Assembly (NCBI RefSeq): GCF_000317285.1
Contig: NZ_AJLN01000079.1
Location: 1 to 39,410, forward strand
Reading direction: 5' to 3'
DNA: 39,410 nucleotides
DNA from: Chlorogloeopsis fritschii PCC 6912
Lineage (GTDB): Bacteria > Cyanobacteriota > Cyanobacteriia > Cyanobacteriales > Nostocaceae
In this document: positions 8,178 to 16,800 of the stretch, piece by piece
Numbering within the stretch: position 1 is the stretch's first letter
How the letters are laid out: each line of letters starts with the position of its first letter
The notes under the pieces: generated by a model
What the model saw: only the letters and a program-made list of their open reading frames with translations
Database searches by the model: none
Told to the model about the DNA's origin: nothing
Program-made: the position numbers and the translations under genes

Positions 8178-8492
8178 CTGGAGAACAGATAAGTAGAAGG
8201 CAGATGGCATATGCATTTTAAGTTTAATCATGCCTACATACTTATTAAATTTATTTTCTCCTTATAAATTTCTTATTTGTTCTCACTATTTTGTTTATTG
8301 AGTTTATTACTCATAACAATATTCTAAAGTGTAAGTGTAAATCTCAATCTTGACTCAAATTTGTTCTGCTAAAAGATAAGACAGAGGTGAAGTTATAGAA
8401 GCACTCTAAAGTAAATCATTAATCGTAATTTACATAATTTATTGATATTAATATCTCTTTTTTATACTCAATTATGCAGCTATAACCAAATC
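8178..8492. other. AT-rich spacer before the formylglycine-generating enzyme gene
   Basis: About 315 AT-rich bases with no recognisable frame. It must hold the promoter for the formylglycine-enzyme/HAD/DUF1254 run. I see no strong Shine-Dalgarno before the ATG at 8493 and no clear operator palindrome. An in-frame TTG at 8442 would add 17 residues but looks like a poor start. Confidence 0.35.
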
Positions 8493-9572
8493 ATGACAGC
8501 AAGAAACAAAGACGAAATTGCAAATAATATAAACGAGATCAAACCTAAAAATCCTGAAACTAACACGGACGAAAATGACAAAGCCCAAATAACTGGAAAA
8601 ATAGAACCACCCCCAGATATGGTTTGGATTCCACCAGGCAAGTTCACTATGGGTACTGACGACCAGATGAGCTTTCCTAACGAGCGACCAGCTCGTCGCG
8701 TGCGCGTAGATGGGTTTTGGATGGATGTATATAATGTGACTAACGCTAATTTCCGTCGCTTTGTTCAGGCAACCGGTTATGTTACTACAGCAGAACGCGC
8801 ACCGGATTGGAAAGAAATTAAAAAGCAAGTTCCACCTGGCACGCCTAAACCTGACGACAGTATGCTGGTGCCTGGTTCCCTCGTCTTCACTCCTACACCC
8901 CGCCCGGTTCCGCTCCACGATATGTCTGCTTGGTGGCGATGGACACCAGGCGCATTCTGGTATCAGCTGGAAGGCCCTGGTAGCACCATCGACGGTAGAG
9001 AAAATCATCCTGTGGTACAAGTCTCGTGGGAGGATGCTGTAGCCTATGCCGAGTGGGCAGGCAAGCGGTTGCCTACGGAAGCCGAGTGGGAACGTGCTGC
9101 ACGAGGTGGTTTAGAGGGAAAGCGATTTATTTGGGGAGATGAGTTCTGCCCTGATGGCAAGCATATGGCAAACACCTGGCAAGGAACATTTCCTGTCAAA
9201 GACACCGCTGAAGATGGTTTTGCTGGCACATCACCTGTTGGCTCCTTTCCGTCTAATGGTTACGGACTTTACGACATGGCTGGCAACGTTTGGCAGTGGT
9301 GCAGCGATTGGTATCGGGCTGATGCCCATCAGTCTGTTCGCAGTTGTTGTCCCAACCCAACAGGCCCCAACAAAAGTTTTGATCCGTGCGACCCCTACAC
9401 ACCAAAACGTGTGGTTAAGGGCGGTTCGTTCCTTTGCAGTCCTGCCTACTGCGATAGTTACCGACCTAGTGCGCGCCGTGGTACTCCTCCAGATACAGGA
9501 ACATCTCATACAGGTTTCCGTTGCGTTATATCTGCACAAGCATGGAAGAAAGCACGGTATCACCGCAGATAG
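8493..9572 (+). CDS. Formylglycine-generating enzyme (sulfatase-modifying factor, SUMF1 family)
   Basis: From the ATG at 8493 the product is 359 residues. It follows the FGE-sulfatase fold: MVWIPPGKFTMGTDD near the start, then PVVQVSWEDAVAYAEWAGKR, RLPTEAEWERAARGG, YDMAGNVWQW and the closing GFRCV. The copper-binding active-site cysteines of aerobic FGE, in the pattern C-x4-C, are present in GGSFLCSPAYCDSYR (about Cys315 and Cys320), so it is likely catalytic rather than one of the many Cys-less DUF323 relatives. It uses O2 to turn the sulfatase CxPxR or CxAxR cysteine into formylglycine. Partners are the sulfatases at 4955 and 15173. No signal peptide, consistent with cytoplasmic action on nascent sulfatase. 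Confidence 0.92.
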   Translation: MTARNKDEIANNINEIKPKNPETNTDENDKAQITGKIEPPPDMVWIPPGKFTMGTDDQMSFPNERPARRVRVDGFWMDVYNVTNANFRRFVQATGYVTTAERAPDWKEIKKQVPPGTPKPDDSMLVPGSLVFTPTPRPVPLHDMSAWWRWTPGAFWYQLEGPGSTIDGRENHPVVQVSWEDAVAYAEWAGKRLPTEAEWERAARGGLEGKRFIWGDEFCPDGKHMANTWQGTFPVKDTAEDGFAGTSPVGSFPSNGYGLYDMAGNVWQWCSDWYRADAHQSVRSCCPNPTGPNKSFDPCDPYTPKRVVKGGSFLCSPAYCDSYRPSARRGTPPDTGTSHTGFRCVISAQAWKKARYHRR

Positions 9573-9623
9573 CCGTTAGTGCCGTCACCTTCAAAAATGA
9601 TTATTGAGAACAGGAGACATTTC

Positions 9624-10571
9624 ATGAGCGGAGCACCCAAGCCTGTTTTTGTTGATCCGCTTCCATCCTGGAATGAGGGGACAACGAAAGCCACCATTCT
9701 CGACTTTGTTCGTCGAGTCACAATCGAAGATAGTTCCGATTACGTACCGCCATCCGAACGCATTGCCACCTTTGATAATGATGGCACGCTCTGGTGTGAA
9801 CAACCTACCTTTGTGCAGGGATTTTTCCTGCTCGATCGCGTTAAAACAATCACTACAGAACAACCAGAACTAGCAGAACAACAGCCCTTCAAAGCCGTTC
9901 TTGAGAATGACAAAACTACCCTTGCCACCTTTGGTAAAAAAGAACTCGTGGCGCTGGTCTTTGCCACCCACACGGGTATGACCCCAGAGGAATTTCGGAC
10001 GATTGTCCAAACCTGGTTTGATTCGGCAATGCATCCCCGCTTTCATCGTTTATTTCGAGAATGCGTCTACCAACCGCAACTAGAACTACTGGACTATCTT
10101 CGAGCGAATGGCTTTAAGACGTTTATTGTCACGGGGGGCGGCAGTGGAGTAGTGCGAACTGTGGCTGAATCGATCTACGGTATTCCCCCAGAGCAGGTGA
10201 TTGGCAGTAGCAGCAAGACGACGCTGGAATGGCGGGATGGCAAGCCTGTTTTGGTGAAACAACCGGAACTGAACAGTTTTGATGATCGGGCTGAGAAGGT
10301 GGTGAATATCGAGTTGCACATTGGTCGTCGTCCAATTCTGGCTTTTGGGAATTCCGATGGCGATCTGGCGATGCTGCAATACACGGCGGCAGGGACAGGG
10401 GCACGACTGGCATTGTTGCTGCACCACGACGATAGCGATCGCGAATATGCCTACGATCGCGATTTTCACTTCAGCCCCCTACGAGAGGCACTAGAGGAAG
10501 TTCCTAAGCTGAACGGTGGGCATATCGTCAGCATGAGGCAGGATTTCAAGCAGGTGTTTCCCTTTAGTTGA
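9624..10571 (+). CDS. HAD-superfamily hydrolase (phosphatase/phosphonatase-like)
   Basis: The ATG at 9624 has an AGGAGA ribosome site 7 bases upstream and gives 315 residues; an in-frame ATG at 9579 has none. Motif I is ATFDNDGTL (nucleophile Asp51, general acid Asp53), motif II is FIVTGGGSG, a downstream Lys precedes PELNSFDDRAEK, and motif IV is AFGNSDGDLAML. This spacing fits the HAD class with an alpha-helical cap. Probably a cytoplasmic phosphomonoester hydrolase; the substrate is unknown. It lies between the formylglycine enzyme and the DUF1254 genes in a plus-strand run, so it may act on a product of the sulfatase pathway. Confidence 0.85.
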   Translation: MSGAPKPVFVDPLPSWNEGTTKATILDFVRRVTIEDSSDYVPPSERIATFDNDGTLWCEQPTFVQGFFLLDRVKTITTEQPELAEQQPFKAVLENDKTTLATFGKKELVALVFATHTGMTPEEFRTIVQTWFDSAMHPRFHRLFRECVYQPQLELLDYLRANGFKTFIVTGGGSGVVRTVAESIYGIPPEQVIGSSSKTTLEWRDGKPVLVKQPELNSFDDRAEKVVNIELHIGRRPILAFGNSDGDLAMLQYTAAGTGARLALLLHHDDSDREYAYDRDFHFSPLREALEEVPKLNGGHIVSMRQDFKQVFPFS

Positions 10572-10654
10572 TGGAGACGGCTAGTTGGATTTCAAGCAGA
10601 AGACACGACCGTTTCCAGTCCGAGTTTGGACAGTTGTATAAAGGAATTTACAAT

Positions 10655-12007
10655 ATGTCAACGCAACCAAAAATACCCATCACGCCCGACGAAGCTCGCG
10701 CCATCGCCAAGGAAGCCTACATCTACGGCTTTCCGATCGTCGATAATATGCGAATCCAGTACGGGTATTTTGTGGATCAGGGAAATCCTGAGTACAAGGG
10801 GCCATATAACCAGATATTCAACATTCCACGGGTTTACACTCCCGAAGACAAGGTCGTCCAGACGCCCAACTCAGATACACCCTATTCCTGGATTGGTCTT
10901 GACCTACGCGCCGAACCGATCGTGTTCACCGTGCCGCCGATCGAAAAGGAGCGGTATTGGAGCCTGCAACTGATCGACTTGTACACCCACAACTTCGATT
11001 ATCTTGGATCGCGTACGACCGGTAACGACGGTGGCAATTTCGCCGTTGCTGGTCCGAATTGGCAAGGCGAAACTCCCGCCAGGATAAAGAAAGTGATTCG
11101 CTGCGAGACGCAGATCGCGATGGGGCTGTTTCGCACGCAACTCTACAATCCGAGCGATCTGGAAAACGTAAAGCAGATCCAGCAGCGATACCGTGTGCAA
11201 CCACTCTCAGCGTTCCTGGGTCAACCCGCTCCAGATCCGGCTCCATCTGTCGATTTTCCCAAACCGCTTACCCCTGAAGCACAAAGGACATCGATCGAGT
11301 TCTTCGACCTGTTGAACTTTTACCTCCAGTTCTGTCCGACACATCCCTCAGAAGTGGAACTCATGGAACGGTTCACCAAGATCAACATCGGAGCCAGGAA
11401 GGATTTTGCTGCCACGCTTTCACCCGAAATGAAAAAGGCAGTCGAGGACGGCATCGCCGATGCGTGGAAGGAGTTTAACGAGAACAAGAAGGCAAATGTC
11501 GATACAGGGAAGCTCACTGCTGCTGATGGCTTTGGCACTCGCGAATTTTTGCACAACAATTACCTCTTCCGAATGACATCCGCTGCCCTTGGCATTTACG
11601 GCAACTCGAAAGAGGAAGCGCTCTACCCTGCGTACTACACGGATTCCGAGGGACAGAAACTCAACGGTGCCAATCGCTACATTGTGCGGTTTGAGCCGGG
11701 TCAGCTTCCCCCCGCGAATGCCTTCTGGTCGATAACCATGTACGAACTGCCAGCAAGTTTGCTAGTTGCCAATCCGATTGATCGCTATCTGATCAATTCC
11801 CCGATGCTGCCACACCTGAAACGGGATGACGATCAAGGGATCACGCTTTATGTCCAAAACGAATCTCCGGGACAGGACAAGGAATCAAACTGGTTGCCTG
11901 CCCCAACAGGTCCATTTTGGGTAACGGTGCGTTTGTACTGGCCAAAAGAAGAAGCGCTGAACGGTACGTGGAAACTACCGCCGATGCAGCGGGTGAAGGA
12001 GGAATGA
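10655..12007 (+). CDS. DUF1254/DUF1214 protein, long form
   Basis: A 450-residue protein. The ATG at 10655 is chosen because AAGGAA lies about 8 bases upstream; an earlier ATG at 10568 has no such site and adds 29 unlikely residues. The N-terminal DUF1254 domain (about residues 20-165) begins AIAKEAYIYGFPIVDNMR and includes QTPNSDTPYSWIGLDLRA. A helical middle part has LNFYLQFCPTHPSE. The DUF1214 domain (about 320-440) contains NAFWSITMYELPASLLVANP and ESPGQDKESNWLPAP. Function of the family is unknown; both domains are beta-rich. It overlaps the next gene's ATG by ATGA, indicating translational coupling. No signal peptide seen. Confidence 0.88.
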   Translation: MSTQPKIPITPDEARAIAKEAYIYGFPIVDNMRIQYGYFVDQGNPEYKGPYNQIFNIPRVYTPEDKVVQTPNSDTPYSWIGLDLRAEPIVFTVPPIEKERYWSLQLIDLYTHNFDYLGSRTTGNDGGNFAVAGPNWQGETPARIKKVIRCETQIAMGLFRTQLYNPSDLENVKQIQQRYRVQPLSAFLGQPAPDPAPSVDFPKPLTPEAQRTSIEFFDLLNFYLQFCPTHPSEVELMERFTKINIGARKDFAATLSPEMKKAVEDGIADAWKEFNENKKANVDTGKLTAADGFGTREFLHNNYLFRMTSAALGIYGNSKEEALYPAYYTDSEGQKLNGANRYIVRFEPGQLPPANAFWSITMYELPASLLVANPIDRYLINSPMLPHLKRDDDQGITLYVQNESPGQDKESNWLPAPTGPFWVTVRLYWPKEEALNGTWKLPPMQRVKEE

Positions 12008-12009
12008 TC

Positions 12010-12993
12010 ATGAATGCACCCAACCAAACAGACACCAGAGAAGCATCCGGCACGATCGTCACGCAAGAGAACTACTGCCGCGCCGAAACGGATCGTGCAT
12101 TTGCAAGCGGTCTCAAATTATCCGGTGGCGTGAACCGCTGGCTGCACTTCCGCAACCTGACTCCGCTCGACCAGCAAACCGTAGTGCGGATGAATAAGGA
12201 CACGCTGTACTCTACGGCATTAGTTGACACGTCCAAAGGTGCCACCCTCACGGTGCCCCAGATGCTGGAGGATCGATATTTCTCGGTGTTGATGGTGGAC
12301 AACGACCACTATGCACCCGGAGTCATTTATAAGTTGGGCACTCACGAACTACCGCAGGATACAAAGTATCTCTGTCTCCTCGTCCGCATCCATTTGTACA
12401 ACCCGGATGATCCATCTGACATTGCTCTTGTGAACAAGCTGCAAGACCAGTTTGTGATTAGAGCGGCAAGCGCAGATCCCTTTCCGGAACTGAAGTGGGA
12501 CAAAAAATCGCACGAGGAACTGACGAAGCAATTCAACGCAGAATTTGCCAAGTACGACAAATATCCCGATGACTGGATGGGTCCACGAGGACAGGTCAAC
12601 GAGAAAACGCGCCACCTTGCATGTGCCGGGGCGTGGGGATTGTTCCCGAACAAAGATGCCGTTTACATCAACTACAACGGCAATCTCCCTGGCGAACGGT
12701 GCCACATGGCGACTTACACGGTGCTTGGCAATACTGGCTTCTGGTCGATTACTGTCTATGGTGCCGATGGTTACATGAAGAGCGTCAACAGCGTTCTAAA
12801 TCAGTTCAATACGACGTTTAACGACGACGGCACTTTTACCGTTTGTTTTGGCTCCCAAGAAGTCTGCGGTGATGTTCCAAATCGTCTTGATGTCACCGAG
12901 GGTTGGAACTTCCTGATGCGCGTCTATCGCCCTGGTGAGTCTGTGCTGAATGGCAGCTATAAGCTTCCAGACGCTGTGCCCGTTGAGCAATAA
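12010..12993 (+). CDS. DUF1254/DUF1214 protein, short form (first)
   Basis: A 327-residue protein with an N-terminal DUF1254 half (NYCRAETDRAFASGLKLSGG, TPLDQQTVVRMNKDTLYSTA) and a C-terminal DUF1214 half (GNTGFWSITVYGADGYMKSV, GWNFLMRVYRPG). The ATG at 12010 has a perfect AAGGAGGA six bases upstream; the ATG at 12004, overlapping the previous stop, sits too close to it. It lacks the helical middle of the 450-residue neighbour, so it is a different subfamily, not a recent duplicate. Biochemical role unknown. Coupled to the upstream gene and followed 41 bases later by a similar one. Confidence 0.87.
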   Translation: MNAPNQTDTREASGTIVTQENYCRAETDRAFASGLKLSGGVNRWLHFRNLTPLDQQTVVRMNKDTLYSTALVDTSKGATLTVPQMLEDRYFSVLMVDNDHYAPGVIYKLGTHELPQDTKYLCLLVRIHLYNPDDPSDIALVNKLQDQFVIRAASADPFPELKWDKKSHEELTKQFNAEFAKYDKYPDDWMGPRGQVNEKTRHLACAGAWGLFPNKDAVYINYNGNLPGERCHMATYTVLGNTGFWSITVYGADGYMKSVNSVLNQFNTTFNDDGTFTVCFGSQEVCGDVPNRLDVTEGWNFLMRVYRPGESVLNGSYKLPDAVPVEQ

Positions 12994-13034
12994 CTTCACA
13001 GGACTGAATCAACACACTTGTAAGGAGAAAAAAA

Positions 13035-14021
13035 TTGACAACTCCACAGCAACAAACCATAACGCCTGATCCAGTTCCCGTTACGGTCGAAAATTTCCCG
13101 CGTGCTGAGAGTGATTTGTATTTCAGTGCCATCGTTAAAAGGGGCGGCTTTGGGAAGTTTGACCACAACCGTGAACCGACACCGATCGACGGACAAACGG
13201 TGATTCGCATGAATCGTGACACAATTTACTCTGCCGCCGTCTTCGATCTGGATGCAGGTCCGGTCACGATCACGCTGCCTGATGCGGGCGCACGCTTTAT
13301 GTCAATGCAGGTGATCACGGAAGATCATTATTCGCCTAACGTCTTCTACAAACCGGGTCGCTACACCCTCAAGCGCGAAGCGATCGGCACGCGCTATGTC
13401 GTGACGGCAATTCGCATACTGGTGAACCCGGCAGACCCAAAGGACATTGAGCAAGTTCACGCCTTGCAGGATGCAATTCAAGTCGAACAGGTAATAAGCC
13501 CCGGTCGCTTCGAGATTCCCAATTGGGATCAGGAAAGCCAGAAGAAGGTACGTGATGCCCTGTTAGTTCTCGCTACAACCCTTCCCGATACCAAGAACAT
13601 GTTTGGCACTAAAGATCAGGTTGATCCGGTGCGATTCCTGATTGGTTCGGCAATGGGATGGGGTGCCAATCCCCCAGCGGAAGCCACCTATCTCAACGTC
13701 ACGCCAACCCAGAATGACGGCAAAACGGTTCACAAACTCACCGTTAAAGACGTCCCCGTCGATGGCTTCTGGTCGATCAGCCTCTACAATGCCGAGGGCT
13801 ATTTTCAGCAGAACGATCAGGATGCCTATTCGGTCAACAACATAACCGCGAAGCAGGATGCGGATGGATCTGTCACCGTTCAGTTTGGCGGGTGCGATGG
13901 CAAAGCCGGAAATTGTTTACCGATCATGCCGGGCTGGAACTACATGGTGCGGCTCTATCGTCCGCGTGCTGAAATTTTGGACGGCACATGGACATTTCCT
14001 GAAGCGCAGCCCGTGAGTTGA
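13035..14021 (+). CDS. DUF1254/DUF1214 protein, short form (second)
   Basis: A 328-residue protein starting at TTG, supported by AAGGAGA seven bases upstream and no in-frame ATG nearby. Layout matches its upstream neighbour: ENFPRAESDLYFSAIVKRGG and TPIDGQTVIRMNRDTIYSAA in the N-half, and VDGFWSISLYNAEGYFQQN, GWNYMVRLYRPRAEILDGTW in the C-half. The two short proteins share motifs but look clearly diverged. Three consecutive members of one uncharacterised family suggest either a hetero-oligomer or related substrates. It is the last gene of the close-packed run before the MarC-like gene. Confidence 0.87.
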   Translation: MTTPQQQTITPDPVPVTVENFPRAESDLYFSAIVKRGGFGKFDHNREPTPIDGQTVIRMNRDTIYSAAVFDLDAGPVTITLPDAGARFMSMQVITEDHYSPNVFYKPGRYTLKREAIGTRYVVTAIRILVNPADPKDIEQVHALQDAIQVEQVISPGRFEIPNWDQESQKKVRDALLVLATTLPDTKNMFGTKDQVDPVRFLIGSAMGWGANPPAEATYLNVTPTQNDGKTVHKLTVKDVPVDGFWSISLYNAEGYFQQNDQDAYSVNNITAKQDADGSVTVQFGGCDGKAGNCLPIMPGWNYMVRLYRPRAEILDGTWTFPEAQPVS

Positions 14022-14063
14022 GGATATGACGGAAATTTTTAACTTAATTAAATTGTAATTGAT

Positions 14064-15077
14064 GTGTTTACCAGACGCTTATTCAAACTCACCCATGTTT
14101 TCCAACGAATATCTTATTGGCGATCGTTTCTCAATTCAATTTGCCATACCAGATTTGGTTCCTCAAAATTAGCGCAGCGAGGATTTGGTGTACTAGCCAT
14201 TTCCCTTCTAACGCTCTTTCTGCAACTGGCTCTCCCTGCTCTAGCGACTGCTCAACTTGATTCCGTTGACTGTTCGGCTGACGTTAATGTTCAGCAATGC
14301 CAATCTTCAGAGGTATTAGCTAACTCACGCATCGCGCAATCACCTGACGCAACTGCCCCACCCGATACCCTACCTGCCTCTGAACCCATTGCTTTACCCA
14401 AACAACGCATTGCCGATCACATTGCTCGCACTCCAATCGAAGCTCCACTGAAGCTATTTAATCTATTCATCATTTTCTTTGTCACCCTGGGGCCAATCAA
14501 AGTTATCCCGCCGTTTGTGCAACTGACTCAAAAAGCTGACAAATCACTGCGAAGACAGTTAGCCTTTCGTAGTGCTGTCCTGGCGACGATCGTAATTTTG
14601 CTGGTGGCAATTATTGGGCAAAACATGGTGCGCGTTTGGCAGATTCGCTTACCTTCGTTACTGATTGCTGGGGGAATTCTCCTATTTTTGGTAGCACTCA
14701 ATCTGGTAATGACCCAGTACCAACCACCACCTCTGCCTGAAGAGTCCTCCCCAACTTCTCTCAACCTGGTTGTCACGCCCCTCACTTTTCCCATCATTCT
14801 GCCGCCCTTTGGCATTGCGATCGCCTTGGTGCTAATGCTCATATCCCAGGAATTTGGCTTTAATCCGCTGGTGATTTTGGGCGTATTAGTGCTGGTGATG
14901 CTACTAAATTTGGTCTGTATGCTGGCAGCACAGCCAATTCTGGCGTTTCTCAAACCTGTCACCCTGCGAATATTTGGCTTTGTGTTGGGGGTGTTGCAGT
15001 TGGCGTTAGGGATTGAATGGATCATCACTGGATTAGAGATTGAAGCATTGGTATTCCGTCGTTTGTTTGACCTCTGA
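14064..15077 (+). CDS. MarC-family (UPF0056) membrane protein with long N-terminal extension
   Basis: A 337-residue protein from a GTG. Residues about 41-64 (FGVLAISLLTLFLQLALPAL, ending ATAQ) look like a signal peptide or anchor, followed by a low-complexity linker to about residue 130. The rest is the six-span MarC domain: KLFNLFIIFFVTLGPIKVIP, RRQLAFRSAVLATIVILLVA, LLIAGGILLFLVALNLVMTQ, TPLTFPIILPPFG and GFVLGVLQLALGIEWI. MarC-like proteins are inner-membrane proteins of unsettled, possibly transport, function. Usual family length is about 200-220, so the N-terminal 130 residues are unusual. Placed between the DUF1254 run and the second sulfatase. Confidence 0.85.
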   Translation: MFTRRLFKLTHVFQRISYWRSFLNSICHTRFGSSKLAQRGFGVLAISLLTLFLQLALPALATAQLDSVDCSADVNVQQCQSSEVLANSRIAQSPDATAPPDTLPASEPIALPKQRIADHIARTPIEAPLKLFNLFIIFFVTLGPIKVIPPFVQLTQKADKSLRRQLAFRSAVLATIVILLVAIIGQNMVRVWQIRLPSLLIAGGILLFLVALNLVMTQYQPPPLPEESSPTSLNLVVTPLTFPIILPPFGIAIALVLMLISQEFGFNPLVILGVLVLVMLLNLVCMLAAQPILAFLKPVTLRIFGFVLGVLQLALGIEWIITGLEIEALVFRRLFDL

Positions 15078-15172
15078 TGAATTGCGGGAGGAGACTAACC
15101 GCTGTTTGTGAATGACCTTGTTTGAACCTTGTTTAAAACCTTTGAAATTAACGAATTAAGGAGATTAAAACC

Positions 15173-16675
15173 ATGCCTAATGGTAAACCTAATATCCTAA
15201 TCATCTGGGGTGATGATATCGGAATCAGCAATCTAAGTTGCTACAGCGATGGGCTGATGGGCTACCGCACGCCCAACATCGATCGCGTTGCCAAAGAAGG
15301 AATGCGGTTTATTCATTACTACGGCGAGCAAAGCTGTACGGCAGGTCGAGCCGCATTCATTACCGGACAAAGTGTATTCCGCACAGGCTTGAGCAAAGTT
15401 GGTGTACCTGGTGCGACACTTGGCTTTAGGGCTGAAGATCCCAGCATTGCTGAACTGTTAAAGCCGTTAGGTTATCGCACCGGGCAGTTTGGCAAAAACC
15501 ACTTTGGCGATCGCGATGAACATTTGCCGACTATGCATGGGTTTGATGAATTCTTCGGCAACCTCTATCACCTGAATGCCGAGGAAGAACCGGAGCATCC
15601 TGACTATCCCAAACCAGAGGAATTCCCTGAGTTTAAGAAGCGGTTTGGCCCTCGCGGGGTGCTGCACTGCTGGGCGGATGGCAAGGGCGGACAGCGGATT
15701 GAAGATACAGGGCCATTGACCAAAAAACGAATGGAAACAATCGACGATGAAGTGTTGGCCGAAGCCAAACGCTTTATTAACGATGCTAAGAGCGCGAACG
15801 AGCCATTTTTTGTCTGGTTTAACGCTACCCATATGCACTTTCGCACCCACTGCAAACGAGAGAGCAAAGGGCAGGCAGGGCGGTGGCAGTCGGAGTACCA
15901 CGATACCATGATTGACCATGACAAGATAGTGGGCGAGTTGCTGAATTTGCTTGACGAACTGGGCATTGCTGAAGACACGATTGTCATGTACAGCACCGAC
16001 AATGGCCCCCACATGAATACCTGGCCCGATGCAGGCATGACTCCCTTCCGCAATGAGAAAAACTCCAATTGGGAAGGGGCATACCGTGTTCCGGCGATGG
16101 TGCGCTGGCCCGGTAAGATTGAGGCGGGTTCAGTGTGCAATGGCATTGTCAGTCATCTCGACTGGTTGCCGACGCTGCTGGCGGCAGCCGGAGAACCTGA
16201 GATTAAACAAAAGCTGCTGAACGGGCATCAAGCGGGCAATAAAACCTTTAAAATCTACCTGGATGGCTACAATATGCTGGACTATTGGACGGGTAAAACC
16301 GATAAGAGTCCGCGAGTGGAGTTCTTCTACTTTTCGGATGACGGCGACCTGACTGGGCTGCGATACGACAACTGGAAGCTTGTATTTGCCGAACAACGGG
16401 TAATGGGGACGCTGCGAATCTGGCAAGAGCCGTTTGTGCTGCTGCGGGCTCCTAAAATTTTTAACTTGCTGACCGACCCATATGAGCGTGCCGATATCAC
16501 ATCCAACACCTACTATGACTGGGTCTTAGAGCACTCCTTCTTAGCGGTTCCAGCACAGGCATACGTAGCCCAGTTTTTAGACACCTTTAAGGATTATCCA
16601 CCGCGTCAGAAGGCAGCTAGCTTCACCATCGATCAGGTGATGGAGAAGTTAGAAGCGGGACTGGTAAGCACCTGA
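15173..16675 (+). CDS. Arylsulfatase (Cys-type, CTAGR motif)
   Basis: A 500-residue sulfatase, normal length. Metal ligands are in IIWGDDIG (Asp14-Asp15). The activation motif is C55-T-A-G-R59 followed by AAFITGQ, a CxAxR variant still accepted by formylglycine-generating systems. The later metal motif is YSTDNGPHMNTWPD, and EGAYRVPAMVRWPGK follows. It lacks a signal peptide, so it is probably cytoplasmic. The substrate is unknown; it is clearly distinct in length and motif from the sulfatase at 4955. An AAGGAGAT ribosome site precedes the ATG. It should depend on the formylglycine enzyme encoded at 8493-9572. Confidence 0.92.
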   Translation: MPNGKPNILIIWGDDIGISNLSCYSDGLMGYRTPNIDRVAKEGMRFIHYYGEQSCTAGRAAFITGQSVFRTGLSKVGVPGATLGFRAEDPSIAELLKPLGYRTGQFGKNHFGDRDEHLPTMHGFDEFFGNLYHLNAEEEPEHPDYPKPEEFPEFKKRFGPRGVLHCWADGKGGQRIEDTGPLTKKRMETIDDEVLAEAKRFINDAKSANEPFFVWFNATHMHFRTHCKRESKGQAGRWQSEYHDTMIDHDKIVGELLNLLDELGIAEDTIVMYSTDNGPHMNTWPDAGMTPFRNEKNSNWEGAYRVPAMVRWPGKIEAGSVCNGIVSHLDWLPTLLAAAGEPEIKQKLLNGHQAGNKTFKIYLDGYNMLDYWTGKTDKSPRVEFFYFSDDGDLTGLRYDNWKLVFAEQRVMGTLRIWQEPFVLLRAPKIFNLLTDPYERADITSNTYYDWVLEHSFLAVPAQAYVAQFLDTFKDYPPRQKAASFTIDQVMEKLEAGLVST

Positions 16676-16800
16676 GGCGTAGGTTCATCTTGGCGATCGC
16701 TCTCTTGAAATGGGTGACGATCGCCAATCTCAATTAATCTAAAGGGATCGAGTGAACTTAGATCTTTGCTCAATCTCTGCAACAGTCGCTGACATCACCC

